Notes under the pieces: generated by a model
Told to the model about the DNA's origin: nothing
What the model saw: only the letters and a program-made list of their open reading frames with translations
The model's database searches: none
Program-made: the position numbers and the translations under genes
Part shown: positions 36,712-46,556 of the stretch, in pieces
Layout: each line of letters starts with the position of its first letter
How positions within the stretch are numbered: position 1 is the first letter of the stretch
Assembly (NCBI GenBank): GCA_032358255.1
Contig: JAULBX010025829.1
Coordinates: 434,001 to 498,000 of the forward strand
Direction of reading: 5' to 3'
DNA: 64,000 nt
DNA from: Heterotrichella gracilis
Lineage: Eukaryota > Sar > Xanthophyceae > Tribonematales > Xanthonemataceae

Positions 36712-37809
36712 ATGAGCAAAAAAGGGAAGGTTTTAGTAGCCATGAGTGGCGGTATTGATAGCAGTGTTACTGCCATGATGCTGCACGAAGAAGGTTACGA
36801 AGTGATAGGGATAACCATGAAAACATGGGATTATGAAAGCTCAGGTTCTAGTAAACGTGAGACAGGCTGTTGCAGTTTAGATAGTATTAACGATGCACGC
36901 ACCATGGCGGTGCAGTTTGGTTTCCCACATTACATTTTAGATATACGTGGAGAATTTGGCAAACAGATCATTGATAATTTTGTTGAAGAATATTTAGCAG
37001 GCCGTACTCCTAACCCATGTGTGTTATGTAACACACACATTAAGTGGGATGCACTATTAAAACGTGCCGATATGTTGGATTGCGAATTTATTGCAACGGG
37101 ACACTATGCACGTTTAAGAAAAGAAAATAACAGAACACTCATTCATAAAGGTGTTGATCTTACAAAAGACCAAACCTATGTATTGTGGGGCTTAGACCAG
37201 GATTGTTTGAACCGCACCATGTTTCCTTTAGGTGGATTTAAAAAAACAGAAATAAAACAAATGGCAAAAGATGCCGGCTTTTATGACTTAGCGAATAAAA
37301 GCGAGAGTTATGACATTTGTTTTGTACCCGATAATGATTACCGCGCTTTTTTAAATCACCGTATACCGGAGCTGGAAAAAAAAGTAGCCGGTGGTGATTT
37401 TATTTATAAAGATAAAAAAGTAGGTAAACATAAAGGTTACCCCTACTTCACTGTTGGGCAGCGCAAGGGTTTGGAAATTGCCATGGGTGTACCTGTTTTT
37501 GTAAAAGAAATTATTCCTGAGACCAATACCGTTGTTTTAGGAGATAAGGATGATCTTGAAGAAAATCATTTAACCGTGCGTGATTTTAATTTAATAAAAT
37601 ACGAAACACTACCACATGATTTTGTTGGCCTAACGAAGATCCGTTATAAAGATCCCGGAACTTTAGCAACTATAAATACAATTGATAATAACCTGGACGT
37701 TATTTTTCACCAGCCCGTAAACGGTGTGGCACCTGGCCAAAGCGCTGTTATTTATGAAGGCGATGACCTTGTTGGCGGAGGCTTTATTAACAGGAAAGTT
37801 TTGGTTTAA
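36712..37809 (+). CDS. mnmA: tRNA-specific 2-thiouridylase MnmA
   Basis: Adds sulfur to uridine 34 of tRNA-Lys, -Glu and -Gln. The PP-loop SGGIDSS is at residues 12-18; the catalytic cysteines are C103 (in NPCVLCNTHIKW) and C203 (in YDICFVPDND), equivalent to C102 and C199 of the E. coli enzyme. The central segment GHYARL and the C-terminal GGGFI of the beta-barrel domain are present. Length 365 is normal. Translation is probably coupled to the MORN gene, whose stop abuts this start. Confidence 0.97.
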   Translation: MSKKGKVLVAMSGGIDSSVTAMMLHEEGYEVIGITMKTWDYESSGSSKRETGCCSLDSINDARTMAVQFGFPHYILDIRGEFGKQIIDNFVEEYLAGRTPNPCVLCNTHIKWDALLKRADMLDCEFIATGHYARLRKENNRTLIHKGVDLTKDQTYVLWGLDQDCLNRTMFPLGGFKKTEIKQMAKDAGFYDLANKSESYDICFVPDNDYRAFLNHRIPELEKKVAGGDFIYKDKKVGKHKGYPYFTVGQRKGLEIAMGVPVFVKEIIPETNTVVLGDKDDLEENHLTVRDFNLIKYETLPHDFVGLTKIRYKDPGTLATINTIDNNLDVIFHQPVNGVAPGQSAVIYEGDDLVGGGFINRKVLV

Positions 37810-37832
37810 TTAATTTTACTTATTATAAAAAC

Positions 37833-37864
37833 AAAAAAAGGCCACCATTTAGGTAGCCTTTTTT
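37833..37864. terminator. Bidirectional terminator between mnmA and the adhesin gene
   Basis: AAAAAAAGGCCACC, ATTT loop, AGGTAGCCTTTTTT: a stem with one mismatch and A/T tails on both sides, usable by both convergent genes. Confidence 0.85.
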
Positions 37865-37882
37865 ATTTTAACCTTTAAAAAA

Positions 37883-40800
37883 TTATTGTATTACAATTCT
37901 GTAGTTAGCAGAATTGGTATTGCTTATTACTTTCACAAAGTAAATTCCTTTAGCGTATTTGTTCAAGTCAATTACTTCAGAAGTATTTTTTGTTTTTAAC
38001 GTAGTAATTATTTGTCCAACAGAGTTCGTAATCACAACATCTTTCTCTCCTTCAAAATTAAAGTCGGCAGTTATTACACCGCTTGAAGGATTAGGATAAA
38101 TTGAAATTAAACTACTGAAGGTTGAATTCGCTTCAACACCTGTACAATTAGAAACGTTTTGTGTGAACGTAGTTGTATTCGTACAACTGTTAGCAGCAGT
38201 TCCTGTAACAGTATAAGTTGTAGTAACCGTAGGCGAAACTGCAATAACCGTATTTGTAGAACTTGTGTTCCATAAATAACTATTTGCGCCACTTGCAGTT
38301 AAGCTAGCTGTTTGTCCTACACAAATTAAACTTGCAGAACTTGTAACACCAACTGTTGGTACCGTATTACTTGTAATAGCAATAGACGCTGTTCCTAAAC
38401 AACCAGGACTTGTTTCTCCTGAAATAGTATAAATTGTACTTGCCGTTGGTGTTACCGAGATCAAAGCACCGTTTGCACCTGTACTCCATGTATAAGTAGT
38501 AGCACCCGTTGCGCCAATGTTAACAGATGTTCCGGGGCAAACAGATAATTGACTTGCTCCAAGTGTAATAGTAGGAGAAGAAGTAACAGTTAATGTAACA
38601 GGAATAATTGGGCTTGAGCAACCTTGTTTTGTATAGTAAATATTACCATTCCAAACTCTTGTTGCAATAGTTACTCCAAAATAACTACCTCCTTTTCCTT
38701 CGAAAATACTTATGTCGCTATTTTGTACAAATAAGTTACCTACTGCTGTTCCATTAGAATAACCAAAACTACCACCGCCATTTGCGGTTACGTATATTCC
38801 ATAGGTTTGGCCGGCTGGAATATTAATTCCAAGATTAACACCAAAAGGCACGGGGTTTCCGTTTCCGGCACCCATTACAGTTCCTGTTCCAGCTGATATC
38901 CAGCCTGTATTAGCGCTTTCAAATCCAACGAAACTACCTGGTCTGTACCAAACTTCTACAGTTGTAACTACCACAGAACTGATCATAACATCAACACTAT
39001 TTATAGTAATGGCATTAAGTGCTGTTACGTCAAACATATTTCCATTCGATCCGTTACCTGCAGTATAAGTAGTTGCAATACTTCCTGTAGCTGTAGAATT
39101 TGCCTGCGCATAATATGTTGTTGTTGTTGCTGCACTAGCAGTAAATGTATTGCCAGTGGCTAAAGGGTTTGTTGGTGTTGATGTAGCATACCATGTTACT
39201 GGCGCAAAACCATTTGCGGTTAAAGTACTAACTGCAGTAGTTCCACAAACCGCTGCACCAACTGCTGTAATTGTAGGATTGTTAACGGTTACAGTTGTGA
39301 ATGCTGAAACCTGACAACCGTTAGTACCTGTTCCGATCGCAGAATAAGTAGTTGTAACGCTTGGTGTAATAGTAATGGATTGTGAATTTGATCCTGTGCT
39401 CCATGTGTATGAAACAGCGCCTCCAACTAGATTTAAAGTACCTGTTGAACTTAAACAAACCAGTGTATTACCTGAAATATTAAATGTAGGGCTAAGTGTT
39501 CTTATAACAGAAGTTGAGTTATTAAATGCATTTGGATCTCCACCCACGCTTGTAAATGCTGTAATGGTGTAAGAACCAGGTATATTCATATAACCTGTTC
39601 CTACCGTAAATACCGCACTTGCACTGGCAGCTAATGCTGCTGTATAAGTAGCTGTAATAGTTGTGTTTACCGGCCCATTAACAGTTGCAGTAACAGAAAA
39701 GTTGCTTATTGCAGCTGTACCAAAATTGGTTACTGTAACAACAACTGGTTCATTAGTTCCTAAACAGGCGTTAAGTGTTGGCGAATTGATAGCCGATACA
39801 CCACCATCTGTTGCAGAAGCGTTGTATAAATTAATATTGTCTAAATGAAGATAATAAGCTTCTAAATCATCTATTGGTCCATCCTGTGCTAAGAAAGCAA
39901 CAATAATATTCTGTCCAGCATATGCACCTAAAGGAACGGTAAAATTTGTAAAGTTAGTCCCTAAATTATTTGTTGTGTTAATTGTAAATATCGGCACGAA
40001 AGTAACACCGCAATCTGTTGAAACCATTACACGTAATTTATCATCACTTCCCATTGTTGTTGGTGTGAAAGGAGCAGTTGTATTAAGTGTTAAAGCTGCA
40101 TCAAAAGAAATTTGAGTTGTGGAAGTAGCAGTAATTTTTGGGCCAACTATCCATTCGTTTGCTGCAATGGCTGATAAGAACACTCTGGCATTCACATTTG
40201 TTGCGTTATTTAAAGCGGTCTGACTTGTCCAAGATGATGTTGTGCCGGTAGGCGCAACTGCTCCTGTAGCTTCTGTCCACAAAGGAAAGAAAGTAGGTAA
40301 GTTTGCACCAGTGTAACCTGTAAAATTAACTGATTGTGGTAAAGGAGATGGTGCAATCACTGTACGGTTTGTGGCACTCATAGCATCGTTTGGTGTATTA
40401 AGGTCGCCAGGTAAAGTTGTAGTCGCATTAAACGAATATACACCAGCAGCGATCATATTAATTGTTCCAAGAGAAAAATTAAACGTTCCGCTTGGTGCAA
40501 TAGTACCAGTGTAGGTTCCTGTTAATGTTTGATTAATCACACCTGAAACAACTAACGAAACGGGAATATTTGAAATAGAAGATGTACCATAGTTCTTAAT
40601 TGTAACCATAACATTTTCTGCGGCAGAATAACAACCAGTAGTTAATGGATTAATTAATGCAATAATACCTGCATCGGTAGCAACACCTGCTAAACCGTCA
40701 AATTCATAAGCACCCATATCAGGGTTTGTGTTTGGGTTAATGCCGGCTAAAGGACGAACAGCTGCATTGTAATCAATATTTGTTCCTAATGCAGGAATTA

Positions 40801-42337
40801 AAACTGCACCCGATTCAATTGGTGTAATTGTGTTTGGATTGAAATTAAGGTTAACATCTGAAATAAAAGGTGCAACTGTATTTAAGAATGGAACTGACGC
40901 ATTATCGTTGCTTGCATTATTAACCTGTGAAAATGCTTGCCATGCTGCTAAATTAGAAAGGTCGTTTGTAAGCGCTGTTGTTCCGATCTTACCAACGTAG
41001 TGATCCGCATCATTTGTAACCATGTAAGCGTTATTATTTAATGTTGCGTTTAAGAAATTATACGCCGCTGGGAACCAAACAGCATAGAAGCGTGGTGTAG
41101 TAGCATTTGACGTCATTTTATTACAGAAAACATTATTCCTGATATCTAAACCTGTAACAGCAGTAGTGCTTACCATAAAAGATGCACTGTAACAATTTGT
41201 TGCGCTACCCGCCGTTAAAGCGCCAAAAAGATTTACGCTATTATAATAAATTTTATGCCCCGTACCTGATGTAATTCTAATACCAAAAGCCTGGAAAGTT
41301 GTTGAAAGCGAATTATAATTAGTAGTCAAAATATCATAGATAACGTTATTGGTTAAAAGATGGTTATTACCACCAATTAGACTAATACCGTAAGCGCCCC
41401 AACCACCAGTACTTGTTGACCAGATTGAGTAAACCTTGTTACGAGAAATTGTAACTGAATTAGATGAGGCACCAGAAATTTCAATTCCGGCATTACTAAC
41501 CGAAGTGTTTACTTTTAAATTAAAAAAATCGTTTTGTGTAACTGTATTAGTAACAACGTTGGTTAACATCAACCCTCTGTTTGATAAGGTTAATCCGGCA
41601 GTGTTAGAACCAAATAAATTATTATTTATTAAATTATCGTTAGAAACATTAGTTGTACTAGAACCAATGTATAAACCAAAATAAGCACGGTTAAACTCGT
41701 TATTTGTGATCGTTAGATTATCGTAGTTTTCACCAAGACCACCTGATGTAAGCGCAACTGCATTTGCCCCGGCGTAAATACCATAACTATTGGCAATTGT
41801 ACTACCACTTATTCCATCGTTACCTGGGGTGTTACCAACTATGATACAATTTTTTACAATATTATTTGTAGCGCCTAAACCTAATGTGGTTCTTCCAATA
41901 AAACGTATTGCAGCTGTTGCTGCAACGTTCATTGAAGATGTACAAACGATAGAAAGGTCCCTTTGAACAGGACCTCCAATAATATCTCCATCAAAAGTAA
42001 AATTATCAACACCGTCTAATTCTAAAACGCCACGACCTGTAGCAACGTCACCTGAAATTGTAGCGGTTGCAGTAGGGCGAAGTACAATAGAAGTGTAGTT
42101 AGCCGGGCCCTGGCCGCTCGCTAACAAGGGAGTAGGTAAATAACCTGTAACCCCTTCGTTTGTGCTTGCAGTAACACTAATGGTAATAGCACCAAAATGC
42201 GTTCCCGCATTAATAGCGGCAAAAGCAGCATTTACGTTAGAATAGGTTGCTGTAGAACCACCACTCACCGTAACCTGAGCTTTGGCAAATGAGCCAATTA
42301 GCAAAAAGGCAATTAGTAATTTGTAAAAATTTTTCAT
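37883..42337 (-). CDS. Large secreted beta-helix/Ig-like protein with T9SS type A sorting domain
   Basis: About 1484 residues from the ATG at 42337, which gives the signal peptide MKNFYKLLIAFLLIGSFAKA; the frame extends 23 codons further upstream without a signal. Order: a right-handed parallel beta-helix region (about 30-560) with Asn-rich NNxF/NNxI ladders, CARDB-like domains with the phrase VTVTNFGTAAISNFSV (two similar copies, about 580-900), several Ig-like TTTYTVTGT-type repeats toward the C-terminus, and a type A sorting domain (ISIYPNPSSG then YAKGIYFVKV). It should be exported by T9SS and attached to the surface. Adhesin or glycan-binding roles are likely; no catalytic motif seen. 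Codon use is Thr/Asn/Ala-rich as usual in such repeats. Confidence 0.88.
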   Translation of the reverse strand: MKNFYKLLIAFLLIGSFAKAQVTVSGGSTATYSNVNAAFAAINAGTHFGAITISVTASTNEGVTGYLPTPLLASGQGPANYTSIVLRPTATATISGDVATGRGVLELDGVDNFTFDGDIIGGPVQRDLSIVCTSSMNVAATAAIRFIGRTTLGLGATNNIVKNCIIVGNTPGNDGISGSTIANSYGIYAGANAVALTSGGLGENYDNLTITNNEFNRAYFGLYIGSSTTNVSNDNLINNNLFGSNTAGLTLSNRGLMLTNVVTNTVTQNDFFNLKVNTSVSNAGIEISGASSNSVTISRNKVYSIWSTSTGGWGAYGISLIGGNNHLLTNNVIYDILTTNYNSLSTTFQAFGIRITSGTGHKIYYNSVNLFGALTAGSATNCYSASFMVSTTAVTGLDIRNNVFCNKMTSNATTPRFYAVWFPAAYNFLNATLNNNAYMVTNDADHYVGKIGTTALTNDLSNLAAWQAFSQVNNASNDNASVPFLNTVAPFISDVNLNFNPNTITPIESGAVLIPALGTNIDYNAAVRPLAGINPNTNPDMGAYEFDGLAGVATDAGIIALINPLTTGCYSAAENVMVTIKNYGTSSISNIPVSLVVSGVINQTLTGTYTGTIAPSGTFNFSLGTINMIAAGVYSFNATTTLPGDLNTPNDAMSATNRTVIAPSPLPQSVNFTGYTGANLPTFFPLWTEATGAVAPTGTTSSWTSQTALNNATNVNARVFLSAIAANEWIVGPKITATSTTQISFDAALTLNTTAPFTPTTMGSDDKLRVMVSTDCGVTFVPIFTINTTNNLGTNFTNFTVPLGAYAGQNIIVAFLAQDGPIDDLEAYYLHLDNINLYNASATDGGVSAINSPTLNACLGTNEPVVVTVTNFGTAAISNFSVTATVNGPVNTTITATYTAALAASASAVFTVGTGYMNIPGSYTITAFTSVGGDPNAFNNSTSVIRTLSPTFNISGNTLVCLSSTGTLNLVGGAVSYTWSTGSNSQSITITPSVTTTYSAIGTGTNGCQVSAFTTVTVNNPTITAVGAAVCGTTAVSTLTANGFAPVTWYATSTPTNPLATGNTFTASAATTTTYYAQANSTATGSIATTYTAGNGSNGNMFDVTALNAITINSVDVMISSVVVTTVEVWYRPGSFVGFESANTGWISAGTGTVMGAGNGNPVPFGVNLGINIPAGQTYGIYVTANGGGSFGYSNGTAVGNLFVQNSDISIFEGKGGSYFGVTIATRVWNGNIYYTKQGCSSPIIPVTLTVTSSPTITLGASQLSVCPGTSVNIGATGATTYTWSTGANGALISVTPTASTIYTISGETSPGCLGTASIAITSNTVPTVGVTSSASLICVGQTASLTASGANSYLWNTSSTNTVIAVSPTVTTTYTVTGTAANSCTNTTTFTQNVSNCTGVEANSTFSSLISIYPNPSSGVITADFNFEGEKDVVITNSVGQIITTLKTKNTSEVIDLNKYAKGIYFVKVISNTNSANYRIVIQ

Positions 42338-42621
42338 TTTGTTTTTCTTTTTAATTGTTATTATAAAATTCTTTAAACGTGTTTTAAAATAATGCTGTTC
42401 TTGCATTTATTAGTTTAGTATCAACCAAACATTATTTTAAAAACAATTTATCCGTAACAAAGTTCTAAAACTCAAACGATAAAATTGCAGTAATTTGTCC
42501 AAATAATTACCTTTTCAACACAACATAAAAACATAGAACATATTGATTATCAATTATATAAAAAACAAATACGTTACACTTCAGAGTAAATATTTAACTT
42601 CGTGTTAAAATTTAATAAATC

Positions 42622-44058
42622 GTGTCGCAGCAACTCATTCAGCTTATTGGATCGTTAACCCGAAATGAAAAAAGATATATTAGTTTAAACTTAAAAACTT
42701 TTTCGTCTGACAAAGATGCCAGCGGACTATTATCTGATTTTAATAAAACCGAAAAACAAATTGGTTTAAAAAGAAAAAAGGACGATTTAATTATCATCGG
42801 AAACTCAACTCGCTTATATTATAAGGTCATTGATATTTTATATCAGTTTCATGAAGAAGAATTACCAAATTCCGGCGACTCATTAAAAAATTTAAAACGT
42901 GCTAAGGTCTTAATATATAAAGGTCTGTATAAAGAAGGAGTGAAGCTACTTGACAAGATCATTACTCAGGGTTCAAAATACGATTATTTAATTAAAATGG
43001 AAGCTCTGGAGTTAAAACTCAATAGTGCAATTGAATCTGTTGATGTTGATTATATAAACACAAGTTATCTAAAAGACAAAGAGCTTTTTTCGAAATTCCA
43101 TATGGAATATTATAATTTAATGGAGTACCAAAGTATGGAAGCCCTCATTAAATTAGAGTCGACTACCTTATATTTTTATGGCGACGACCATAGCATAACT
43201 AAAAATTTCAGGCAACTTTTAGAAAGTGAAACAAATGCTTATCATCCCCTGGCCAAGATCTATTTTAATAAAGCAAATGCTTTTCTTGCTATGAAAAAGG
43301 GACAGCCGGATAAAGCCTACCCATTTGCCAAAAGAACAATTAATCTTTTTGAAGAATATTCTGAAATAAAAAAAAAGAACCTGGTCATCTATTTAAAATC
43401 GCTAAGAAATTTATGCCTTGTTCTTTTATATCTAAAAAAACACAAAGATGCGGAAGCTGTTTTAGATGAAAGTGAACGAACACTCGTTGGTTTTAAAAAA
43501 AACTCAAATGTAGATATAAGAACAGAATTATTTACTTTGTTTGTTTTGATCAGGACAAATATTCTCATCTCGCACGATCTGGTTAAGGATAATATTTCGA
43601 AAATAAAAACATTTGAAAATGAATTCCGATTAAATATAGATATTTTAAAGGATGATGAAAAAGCTAACTCTTATTTAAATTTCACGATACTTAGCATTTT
43701 TTTAAAGAATTATCGCCAGGCTTTAAAATACACGATAGAAGCCTTAAAAATTTCAGGTAAAGTTCGCAAAGATATTTATCACATTTCACTTATGAATGAA
43801 ATAGTGATCCATTATTTTTTAGGCAATACTGAGGTTATGCTTTCTAAACTTAATGCTTACAAAAGATTTAGTGCAAAAGGCGATAATATGTTTGGTTTTG
43901 AAAAAGATCTACCTGCTCTTTTAACAACTATCTTTAATAACCCGCAGGATAAAACGTTATACGAGAATTTATTCGCTAAAATTAATAAGTCACTTAGTGA
44001 AGAAGGAAAACTAGTAACCAAACCATTTATTGCATTATTCTATTTAAAACCTTTATAA
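42622..44058 (+). CDS. Cytosolic helical-repeat protein of unknown function
   Basis: 478 residues starting at GTG (MSQQLIQLIGSLTRNEKRYISLNLK). It lacks a signal peptide or membrane helix and looks like an alpha-solenoid of degenerate TPR-like helices (for example KVLIYKGLYKEGVKLLDKIITQ, ALKYTIEALKISGKVRKDIYHISLMNEIVIHYFLGN). I do not recognise a named family, though similar Bacteroidota proteins begin with the same LTxNEKRY segment. It is divergent from the adhesin gene across a 215-214 bp AT-rich gap and ends at a shared terminator. Confidence 0.75.
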   Translation: MSQQLIQLIGSLTRNEKRYISLNLKTFSSDKDASGLLSDFNKTEKQIGLKRKKDDLIIIGNSTRLYYKVIDILYQFHEEELPNSGDSLKNLKRAKVLIYKGLYKEGVKLLDKIITQGSKYDYLIKMEALELKLNSAIESVDVDYINTSYLKDKELFSKFHMEYYNLMEYQSMEALIKLESTTLYFYGDDHSITKNFRQLLESETNAYHPLAKIYFNKANAFLAMKKGQPDKAYPFAKRTINLFEEYSEIKKKNLVIYLKSLRNLCLVLLYLKKHKDAEAVLDESERTLVGFKKNSNVDIRTELFTLFVLIRTNILISHDLVKDNISKIKTFENEFRLNIDILKDDEKANSYLNFTILSIFLKNYRQALKYTIEALKISGKVRKDIYHISLMNEIVIHYFLGNTEVMLSKLNAYKRFSAKGDNMFGFEKDLPALLTTIFNNPQDKTLYENLFAKINKSLSEEGKLVTKPFIALFYLKPL

Positions 44059-44060
44059 TA

Positions 44061-44090
44061 AAAAAGGCCTCCATTTCGGAAGGCCTTTTT
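44061..44090. terminator. Bidirectional terminator before metK end
   Basis: AAAAAGGCCTCC, loop ATTTC, GGAAGGCCTTTTT: stem with a one-base bulge and A/T runs on both sides, between convergent genes ending at 44058 and 44111. Confidence 0.85.
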
Positions 44091-44110
44091 AAATTATTAA
44101 TTACAAATTA

Positions 44111-45364
44111 TTATTTGATTTTAAATGCAGCTTTTACTTTTGCAACGTAATCTAATTTTTCCCATGTAAACAATTCTACTTTCATAGTTTTTGTTTTTCC
44201 ATCAGGTGATTTAAAAGTTTTAGTTACAGTTTCGTTCTTACGGCCCATGTGCCCATAAGCAGCAGTTTCGCTATACATAGGTGTACGTAATTTAAAACGT
44301 TGCTCAATAAAGTATGGACGCATATCAAAAACTTTTTCAACGATCTTAGCGATTTCGCCATCGGTCATTTTTACCTTTGCAGTACCATACGTATCAATAA
44401 AGATGCCCATTGGTTGTGCAACACCAATTGCATAAGACACCTGTACTAAAACTTCAGTACAAACACCTGCAGCAACTAAATTTTTTGCAATGTGACGCGT
44501 AGCATAGGCAGCAGAACGGTCAACCTTACTTGGATCTTTTCCTGAGAAAGCACCACCACCGTGAGCACCTTTTCCACCATAAGTATCTACAATGATCTTG
44601 CGACCAGTTAAACCGGTATCACCGTGTGGACCACCAATTACGAATTTACCGGTTGGGTTAATATGGTAGTTAATTTTGTTATTGAATAAGTGCGCGTATT
44701 TTGGATATTTCTTTTTAACGCGTGGAATTAAAATATCAACGATGTCTTTTTTAATTTTGGCTAACATTTTTGGTTCAGCATCAAAATCATCATGTTGTGT
44801 TGAAACTACAATAGCATCAATACGAACAGGCACATTATCATCGCTGTACTCTAAAGTAACTTGTGATTTTGCATCAGGACGTAAATATTTAATTTCTTTA
44901 TTCTCGCGACGTAATGCAGCAAGTTCTAATAGAATACCATGCGCCAAGTCTAATGCTAAAGGCATATAGTTAGCAGTTTCGTTAGTTGCGTAACCAAACA
45001 TCATCCCTTGATCACCAGCACCTTGTTCTTCCTTTTTCTTTTTGTCAACACCTTGATTAATATCAGATGATTGTTCGTGAATTGCAGAAAGAATGCCGCA
45101 AGAGTTTGCCTCGAACATATATTCTGATTTGGTATAACCAATTTTACGAATCACTTCACGTGCAATTTCCTGAACATCTAAATATGCTTTGGATTTTACC
45201 TCACCGGCAAGAATAACCTGACCTGTTGTAACTAATGTTTCACAAGCAACTTTACTGTTTGGATCAAACGCTAAAAAATTATCAATTAATGCATCCGAAA
45301 TTTGATCGGCTACTTTATCCGGGTGTCCTTCTGACACTGACTCTGATGTAAATAAATATCCCAT
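44111..45364 (-). CDS. metK: S-adenosylmethionine synthetase
   Basis: Makes SAM from methionine and ATP. Family signatures are complete: [19 protein letters not shown] at the N-terminus (binding His and metal Asp), [12 protein letters not shown] near residue 125, [14 protein letters not shown] in the middle and [19 protein letters not shown] with the active-site lysines. Length 417 is typical of Bacteroidota. It has its own promoter in the gap after purS; I saw no SAM riboswitch in the 81 bp leader. Confidence 0.97.
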   Translation of the reverse strand: MGYLFTSESVSEGHPDKVADQISDALIDNFLAFDPNSKVACETLVTTGQVILAGEVKSKAYLDVQEIAREVIRKIGYTKSEYMFEANSCGILSAIHEQSSDINQGVDKKKKEEQGAGDQGMMFGYATNETANYMPLALDLAHGILLELAALRRENKEIKYLRPDAKSQVTLEYSDDNVPVRIDAIVVSTQHDDFDAEPKMLAKIKKDIVDILIPRVKKKYPKYAHLFNNKINYHINPTGKFVIGGPHGDTGLTGRKIIVDTYGGKGAHGGGAFSGKDPSKVDRSAAYATRHIAKNLVAAGVCTEVLVQVSYAIGVAQPMGIFIDTYGTAKVKMTDGEIAKIVEKVFDMRPYFIEQRFKLRTPMYSETAAYGHMGRKNETVTKTFKSPDGKTKTMKVELFTWEKLDYVAKVKAAFKIK

Positions 45365-45414
45365 GTTGGATCTAAGATTTAAGAATTATGATTTTAAAAT
45401 TTTAATTTGAGTTT

Positions 45415-45445
45415 CAAATATAAGTGAATGCTTAGAATAAACAAA
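45415..45445 (-). promoter_or_regulatory. metK promoter
   Basis: On the minus strand TTTG (plus 45442-45445), 19 bp spacer, TATATTTG (plus 45415-45422), a full match to the Bacteroidota promoter, about 50 bp ahead of the metK ATG. Confidence 0.7.
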
Positions 45446-45703
45446 CTATTTAGCAGAAGTTAGCTTAAATTCATAAAACTCCATAATTTGGTTACAAAGC
45501 AGCTTTTTGCAGGCCTCATCTACCTTAGCTTTTGCGGCATTTTCGTCTGCAGCGCTTATTTCTAAAGTAATGTGTTTACCAATACGAACGTTCTCTATCT
45601 CGCCCAGGTTAAGGTTCTTCATTGAGCCTGTAACGGCTTTTCCTTGTGGGTCTAGCAATGCGCGAAGCGGCATTACATCAATATCTGCAATAAATTTTGC
45701 CAT
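45446..45703 (-). CDS. purS: Phosphoribosylformylglycinamidine synthase subunit PurS
   Basis: 85-residue bridging subunit that connects PurL and PurQ in the small form of FGAM synthase (purine step 4). The chain MAKFIADIDVMPLRALLDPQGKAV, then NVRIGKHITLEI, then KLLCNQIMEFYEFKL follows the PurS pattern of two beta-alpha-beta units. PurL and PurQ are not in the window. It has its own promoter just upstream and lies between pssA and metK on the same strand. Confidence 0.9.
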   Translation of the reverse strand: MAKFIADIDVMPLRALLDPQGKAVTGSMKNLNLGEIENVRIGKHITLEISAADENAAKAKVDEACKKLLCNQIMEFYEFKLTSAK

Positions 45704-45725
45704 CTTGTGTGTGAATTTAGGTTAA

Positions 45726-45733
45726 CAAAAGTA
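45726..45733 (-). promoter_or_regulatory. -7 element for purS
   Basis: Minus-strand TACTTTTG, a TAnnTTTG match 23 bp before the purS start, in the short gap after pssA. No good -33 TTG seen. Confidence 0.5.
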
Positions 45734-45736
45734 GGA

Positions 45737-46504
45737 TTAAACTTTCTTTTTGAAAAATATGTTATCCACAATACTTAACAAAATATAAAGAATAATAACC
45801 AGCGGAATGCCTACAAACTGGAAGCAGGCAAGGATAAGAACAGCCAGGCCTATTAATATAAAACGCATTTTATTATCTGCCCAACCAAAGTTTTTGAATT
45901 TTAGGGCGATGAGGGGTAATGGGGCAACAAGCAATAAACTCAGGATACAAGACACAAGACATAAGATGTATGGGTTTTCATCTAAAAGATGTATCGGTGA
46001 ATGTGCTCCTCCTAAATTATAAATTAAAGGAATTGAACAGATGAACATTGCATTTGCTGGTGTCGGAAGTCCAATAAAAGAATCTGACTGACGGGTATCA
46101 TTATTGAATTTAGCGAGGCGAATAGCGGAAAAAATTGGAATAATAAATGCAAAATATTGTGGAAAGTAAATAGAACTATCAATTGCAACTGCACTCATAT
46201 CAGGCGCGCCTGTGCTCATTGCAAGATTGATTATCCTCGCAGTAGCGATCATCTTAAACATCACAAACCCCGGAACTACACCAAAAGTTACCATATCCGC
46301 TAAACTGTCAAGATCTTTACCAATGGGTGAAGCAACTTTTAATAAACGTGCTGTGAAACCATCGAAGAAATCTAAAACCAATGCAATGCCCACTAAATAA
46401 GCTGCCCAAACAAGATCGCCTTCAAAGGCTTTTACAATGGCTAAACATCCGCACAATAAGTTACCGCAGGTAATGGCATTGGGGATATGTTTTTTGACAC
46501 TCAA
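45737..46504 (-). CDS. pssA: CDP-diacylglycerol-serine O-phosphatidyltransferase
   Basis: Membrane enzyme that makes phosphatidylserine, precursor of phosphatidylethanolamine. The CDP-alcohol phosphatidyltransferase motif is complete: DGFTARLLKVASPIGKDLDSLAD (written in parts: DG-x2-AR-x8-G-x3-D-x3-D). Six to eight helices follow the usual topology; length 255 fits the Bacteroidota/Gram-positive type II PssA. The start is a TTG (TTG AGT GTC AAA) directly after a 14 bp tandem repeat; no ATG is available upstream. Confidence 0.93.
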   Translation of the reverse strand: MSVKKHIPNAITCGNLLCGCLAIVKAFEGDLVWAAYLVGIALVLDFFDGFTARLLKVASPIGKDLDSLADMVTFGVVPGFVMFKMIATARIINLAMSTGAPDMSAVAIDSSIYFPQYFAFIIPIFSAIRLAKFNNDTRQSDSFIGLPTPANAMFICSIPLIYNLGGAHSPIHLLDENPYILCLVSCILSLLLVAPLPLIALKFKNFGWADNKMRFILIGLAVLILACFQFVGIPLVIILYILLSIVDNIFFKKKV

Positions 46505-46505
46505 T

Positions 46506-46540
46506 GTTTCTTGTTTCGGGTTTCTTGTTTCGAGTTTCAG
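46506..46540. repeat. 14 bp tandem repeat before pssA
   Basis: GTTTCTTGTTTCGG (46506-46519), GTTTCTTGTTTCGA (46520-46533), then a partial GTTTCAG. It fills most of the 52 bp between the ABC-F gene and the pssA TTG start. Confidence 0.75.
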
Positions 46541-46556
46541 GTCCGGGAAATAAATT

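Noticed and set aside
38100-38600. Repeated Thr/Val-coding DNA in the adhesin as a candidate CRISPR or satellite
   Set aside because: The repetition is at protein-domain level (Ig-like repeats) with irregular spacing; there are no constant repeats with unique spacers. No CRISPR array found anywhere in the window.
37883-42337. Antisense open frames across the large adhesin gene
   Set aside because: Low-complexity Thr/Asn codons leave the opposite strand open; no motifs and no start signals.
45365-45445. Possible SAM riboswitch upstream of metK
   Set aside because: The 81 bp leader is AT-rich and holds only the promoter; no conserved SAM-aptamer pairing seen.
45762-45770. TTATCCACA, a perfect DnaA box
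   Set aside because: It is single and inside the end of pssA; no cluster or AT-rich unwinding element, so no origin can be claimed.
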